From Candidatus Thorarchaeota archaeon SMTZ1-83 (lineage in GTDB: Archaea; Asgardarchaeota; Thorarchaeia; Thorarchaeales; Thorarchaeaceae), in the NCBI GenBank assembly GCA_001563325.1, contig LRSK01000021.1, positions 1 to 9,894 of the forward strand: a stretch of DNA of 9,894 nt, read 5' to 3'. Positions 7,961 through 9,894 of the stretch are shown here, piece by piece. Every line of letters begins with the position of its first letter. Positions within the stretch are counted from its first letter, which is position 1. The position numbers and the translations under genes are program-made. The notes below the pieces were generated by a model. The model worked only from the letters and a program-made list of their open reading frames with translations. It had not been told where the DNA came from and searched no databases.

Positions 7961-9256
7961 CTATGGATGGACTCTGGTAACAGTCCTCGGAAACGGAATA
8001 GAGTCTCTGATGTGTTCAAGGTCTAGCATCCACATTATCAGGCGATCAATACCCACACCAAAGCCCGAATGCTGTACAGTCCCGTATCTGCGAACATCGA
8101 TGTACCATTCATACTTCTTTGGGTTATCTCCTGCACGGATGATGTTGTCAATGAGAATCTGCGCATCAGTCTCCCTTTCACTTCCACCTATCATCTCCCC
8201 GAACCCGTGAGGAGCTAGAAGGTCGTCGTTCTTGTATGTACGTGGGTCCTCTTCATTGTGCTTCATGTAGAAGCTCTTGATCTCCTTAGGATAGAACTCG
8301 ACGAACAGGAAGTTATAACGGTCATCCGTCAGTGCGTGCTCGGCCTCTGTGCGCAGGTCCTCACCCCACTCAATCTTCAGGCCTGTTGCTTGGCAAACGT
8401 CAATGGCCTCAGTGTATGTCATCCTATCAAAAGGTGGTTTGACGCCAAGCAAGCGTTCCCGGTCCACCCCAAGCTCCTTCAGCTCATCTTGTCGATTCTC
8501 GGCAACGGAGTTGCACATGTAGCTGATGAGTTCCTCTTGACGTTTGAGGTTGCACTCATGGTCACACCAAGCCTCCTCGGCCTCTAGATGCCAGTATTCG
8601 GTGACATGTTTCCGAGTACGGGACTTCTCTGCTCTGAACGAAGGGGCCAGCGTGAAGACACGTTCCATAGCGAACAGCTGAGGTTCAAGATGCATCTGCG
8701 AGGTCTGGGTCATATACATCTTGCTACCAAAGTAGTCAACTTCAAACATGTCTGCCCCTTCTTCCCCCATCGTAGACACGAACATCGGGGATGTCGTTTC
8801 GTAGAAGCCTTCTCGGCGTAGGTACTCCCGGGAGGCTCTGAAAACCTCATCTCTGATCTTCAGCACATTGGTTATCTTGCGTGACCTCATCCAGAGATGC
8901 CTATTGTCATTCAGAAACTCAGTGCTCTGATGCTCCGTAATCGGGAACTCCTCCGCAAAGTGAAGAACATTGAGAGCATCAACTTGTACCTCGTATCCTC
9001 CCTCAGCTCGAGAGTCAGCTTCCACCGTACCCTCCAGAGTGACAAGGGACTCTACAAGCATCTTCGTAGCGCCAGCGTATTCTTCCTCGCTGACGACGTC
9101 CTTCTTTATCACCGTCTGAACGATACCCGAAGGATCCCGAAGGATAACGAAGACCATCTTCTTCTGCTTCCGAATCCGATGGACCCATCCGCGCAGATGG
9201 ACTCTCTTTCCTTCATGCTTTCCTTCAAGCACCTCACGTATTTGGATGAATGACAT
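7961..9256 (-). CDS. asnS: Asparaginyl-tRNA synthetase, archaeal type
   Basis: Class IIb enzyme that charges tRNA-Asn with asparagine using ATP, in the cytoplasm. With the start chosen here it has 431 residues, close to the roughly 430 of archaeal AsnRS. The N-terminal OB-fold anticodon-binding domain is at ~15-102 (VHLRGWVHRIRKQKKMVFV). Motif 2 is FRAEKSRTRKH (207-217), followed by VTEYWHLEAE. GFGEMIGGSERE is at ~351-362, and motif 3 is GFGVGIDRLIMW (398-409), with the ending FPRT. The RTRKH-VTEYWHLE and GEMIGGSERE forms are those of AsnRS rather than AspRS. The frame is open back to an ATG at 9340, but that would place the start upstream of the likely TATA box. ATG 9256 has GGTGA 5 bases ahead; adjacent ATG 9259 is the alternative. 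The gene converges on the permease with a 2-base gap. It is a complete, ordinary housekeeping gene. Confidence 0.96.
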   Translation of the reverse strand: MSFIQIREVLEGKHEGKRVHLRGWVHRIRKQKKMVFVILRDPSGIVQTVIKKDVVSEEEYAGATKMLVESLVTLEGTVEADSRAEGGYEVQVDALNVLHFAEEFPITEHQSTEFLNDNRHLWMRSRKITNVLKIRDEVFRASREYLRREGFYETTSPMFVSTMGEEGADMFEVDYFGSKMYMTQTSQMHLEPQLFAMERVFTLAPSFRAEKSRTRKHVTEYWHLEAEEAWCDHECNLKRQEELISYMCNSVAENRQDELKELGVDRERLLGVKPPFDRMTYTEAIDVCQATGLKIEWGEDLRTEAEHALTDDRYNFLFVEFYPKEIKSFYMKHNEEDPRTYKNDDLLAPHGFGEMIGGSERETDAQILIDNIIRAGDNPKKYEWYIDVRRYGTVQHSGFGVGIDRLIMWMLDLEHIRDSIPFPRTVTRVHP

Positions 9257-9261
9257 CATTT

Positions 9262-9266
9262 TCACC
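9262..9266 (-). promoter_or_regulatory. asnS: Ribosome binding site (GGTGA) for asnS
   Basis: On the minus strand GGTGA, complementary to the archaeal 16S 3' end (AUCACCUCC), lies 5 bases before ATG 9256 and 2 before ATG 9259. The spacing selects 9256 and argues against the far-upstream ATG at 9340. Confidence 0.6.
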
Positions 9267-9322
9267 GCAAGTAAAGAGGGATGTGGAGAACACCCAACTC
9301 TCTCTCGAAACGGTTCCTGGAG

Positions 9323-9328
9323 ATAAAA
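9323..9328 (-). promoter_or_regulatory. asnS: Putative TATA box for asnS
   Basis: The minus strand reads GCTTTTATCT here, a good TTTTAT core. Transcription would start near 9300, giving a leader of about 40 bases that contains the GGTGA site. No clear BRE element is seen on its upstream side. Confidence 0.5.
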
Positions 9329-9417
9329 GCATGACGGCATTGTGTTGGAGAAACGTTCAACTCGCCATCGAATATCGAGCTACCAGTTGTGCTGTGTGAA
9401 ACCAGACTTCGGAGACC

Positions 9418-9423
9418 TTATGT
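9418..9423 (+). promoter_or_regulatory. Weak TATA-like element for the downstream TPR-like gene
   Basis: TTATGT, within CCTTATGTCG, resembles the CCTTTTATG element at 2237-2245 and lies 32 bases before ATG 9455. A start about 25 bases downstream would give a nearly leaderless transcript, which fits the absence of a Shine-Dalgarno sequence before that ATG. The match is weak. Confidence 0.25.
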
Positions 9424-9432
9424 CGAAGAACT

Positions 9433-9455
9433 ACACAATTGTGTGGGCAACACAA
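9433..9455. repeat. Perfect 12-base palindrome plus a third half-site (operator-like)
   Basis: ACACAATTGTGT at 9433-9444 is a perfect palindrome, and a further ACACAA half-site follows at 9450-9455, touching the ATG of the downstream gene. The TTGTGT at 9439-9444 can pair with either ACACAA copy. Another TTGTGT lies at 9340-9345. The placement at the expected transcript start of the rightward gene suits a dimeric repressor site, but the binding protein is unknown. Confidence 0.4.
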
Positions 9456-9894
9456 TGAGCCTTGACGAGAGGTACAGAAGTAAGAAGTGGCCCAAAGAAG
9501 AGCCATCTCCACATCAGGTGAACCCTTCTGCCAATCCTCTGCATGATATCTTGGAGCTAGTCAGAGAGGTGAACAGGATAGTCACCTCGGATCTCTTCGA
9601 ATATACAGAATCCAGTCAGAGAACCGAGGACATCTCTGCAGAACCAGATTACGTGATTCCAAAGCCCGCTGAGAGAACACAAGTGCCTGTTGAGCATGCT
9701 GAGTTAGCTGTTGAGAGCATAGAAGAGATTACGCGTGATCCAGCAGCTGTTTCAGTTCCGGGCAGCCAACACGAGAAAGATGGAGCCATTCTTGCAGGAT
9801 TGATGCGTTTTGCATACCTCAAAGGAATACTCGAGTACAAGAACTCGAATTTAGATGATGCAATCAAACACCTTACAAGATGCTACGAGATGGC
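9455..9894 (+). CDS. Unidentified protein with acidic, low-complexity N-terminus and TPR-like C-terminal helices (3'-truncated)
   Basis: The frame is open from ATG 9455 to the window end, giving 146 complete codons, and the protein continues beyond. I cannot name it. It opens with a charged, Pro-rich segment (MSLDERYRSKKWPKEEPSP), then an amphipathic helix (HDILELVREVNRIVTSDLF, ~30-48). A Glu/Pro/Val-rich stretch, probably disordered, follows (~50-108). From ~110 a helical pair (AILAGLMRFAYLKGILEYK and NLDDAIKHLTRCYEMA) has the Gly, Tyr, Ala and Leu spacing of a tetratricopeptide repeat. More repeats may lie outside the window. No signal peptide or membrane helix is visible, so it is probably cytoplasmic and involved in protein contacts. 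No Shine-Dalgarno site precedes the ATG, so leaderless translation is possible. GTG 9443 is an alternative start. Confidence 0.65.
   Translation, partial: MSLDERYRSKKWPKEEPSPHQVNPSANPLHDILELVREVNRIVTSDLFEYTESSQRTEDISAEPDYVIPKPAERTQVPVEHAELAVESIEEITRDPAAVSVPGSQHEKDGAILAGLMRFAYLKGILEYKNSNLDDAIKHLTRCYEM

Larger units (their letters stand above)
9257..9454. other. Divergent intergenic region between asnS and the TPR-like gene
   Basis: This stretch of roughly 200 bases separates two divergently transcribed genes. It holds the asnS ribosome binding site and TATA box on the left and the palindrome and a weak TATA-like element on the right. No RNA gene or convincing small reading frame was seen. The rightward frame is open back to 9335 but has no credible upstream start with an RBS; GTG 9389 and GTG 9443 are the only alternatives. 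Confidence 0.6.

Noticed and set aside
7969..7986. GGACT / AGTCC inverted repeat after the permease stop as a terminator
   Set aside because: It is a short 5-base stem with an 8-base loop, no T run, and it lies within asnS codons.
9257..9340. N-terminal extension of asnS to an ATG at 9340
   Set aside because: It would start upstream of the probable TATA box. The added residues do not look like an AsnRS N-terminus, and GGTGA correctly precedes ATG 9256.
1..9894. CRISPR arrays, tRNA or rRNA genes, insertion sequences
   Set aside because: No regularly spaced direct repeats, cloverleaf-like or rRNA-like segments, or transposase reading frames were seen.

Overview
The window looks archaeal. The evidence is an archaeal-type, single-domain asparaginyl-tRNA synthetase, TATA-like boxes about 25-30 bases ahead of likely transcript starts, GGAGG/GGTGA ribosome-binding sites, and ABC permeases with large N-glycosylation-sequon-rich outer domains. 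The long ten-helix FtsX permeases, balanced base composition and AbrB-type domain suggest an Asgard lineage (Thorarchaeota-like). That placement is recalled family resemblance, not proof from the sequence.

Layout. Positions 1-7958 (+) hold an FtsX/MacB/LolCDE-type ABC exporter cluster. In order: the C-terminal third of a permease ('B1', cut by the window edge), an ABC ATPase with a C-terminal AbrB/SpoVT-like domain, an 85-residue two-helix membrane protein, and two full-length ten-helix permeases ('A2', 904 aa, and 'B2', 962 aa) that directly abut. B1 and B2 are clear paralogues over their shared length. The arrangement reads as [A1?-B1-ATPase]-small-[A2-B2]: an old duplication whose second pair has no ATPase of its own in this window. 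A TATA-like box at about 2239 suggests that A2-B2 can be transcribed separately.

Positions 7961-9256 (-) encode asparaginyl-tRNA synthetase (asnS), convergent with B2 and separated from it by 2 bases. A divergent intergenic region (9257-9454) carries the asnS TATA box and RBS and a 12-base perfect palindrome. From 9455 (+) an unidentified protein with a low-complexity acidic N-terminus and a TPR-like helical pair runs off the window end.

How the genes work together. The permeases would form A/B heterodimers with two ECF/MacB-type outer domains each, driven by ATPase dimers at the inner face through the conserved 'E-x-x-L-L-R/K-A/S-L/M-G' coupling segments. The substrate cannot be read from the sequence. 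The most unusual points are the ATPase, which lacks about 22 residues including the D-loop between Walker B and the switch histidine, and its fusion to an AbrB-like domain. asnS is an unrelated housekeeping neighbour.
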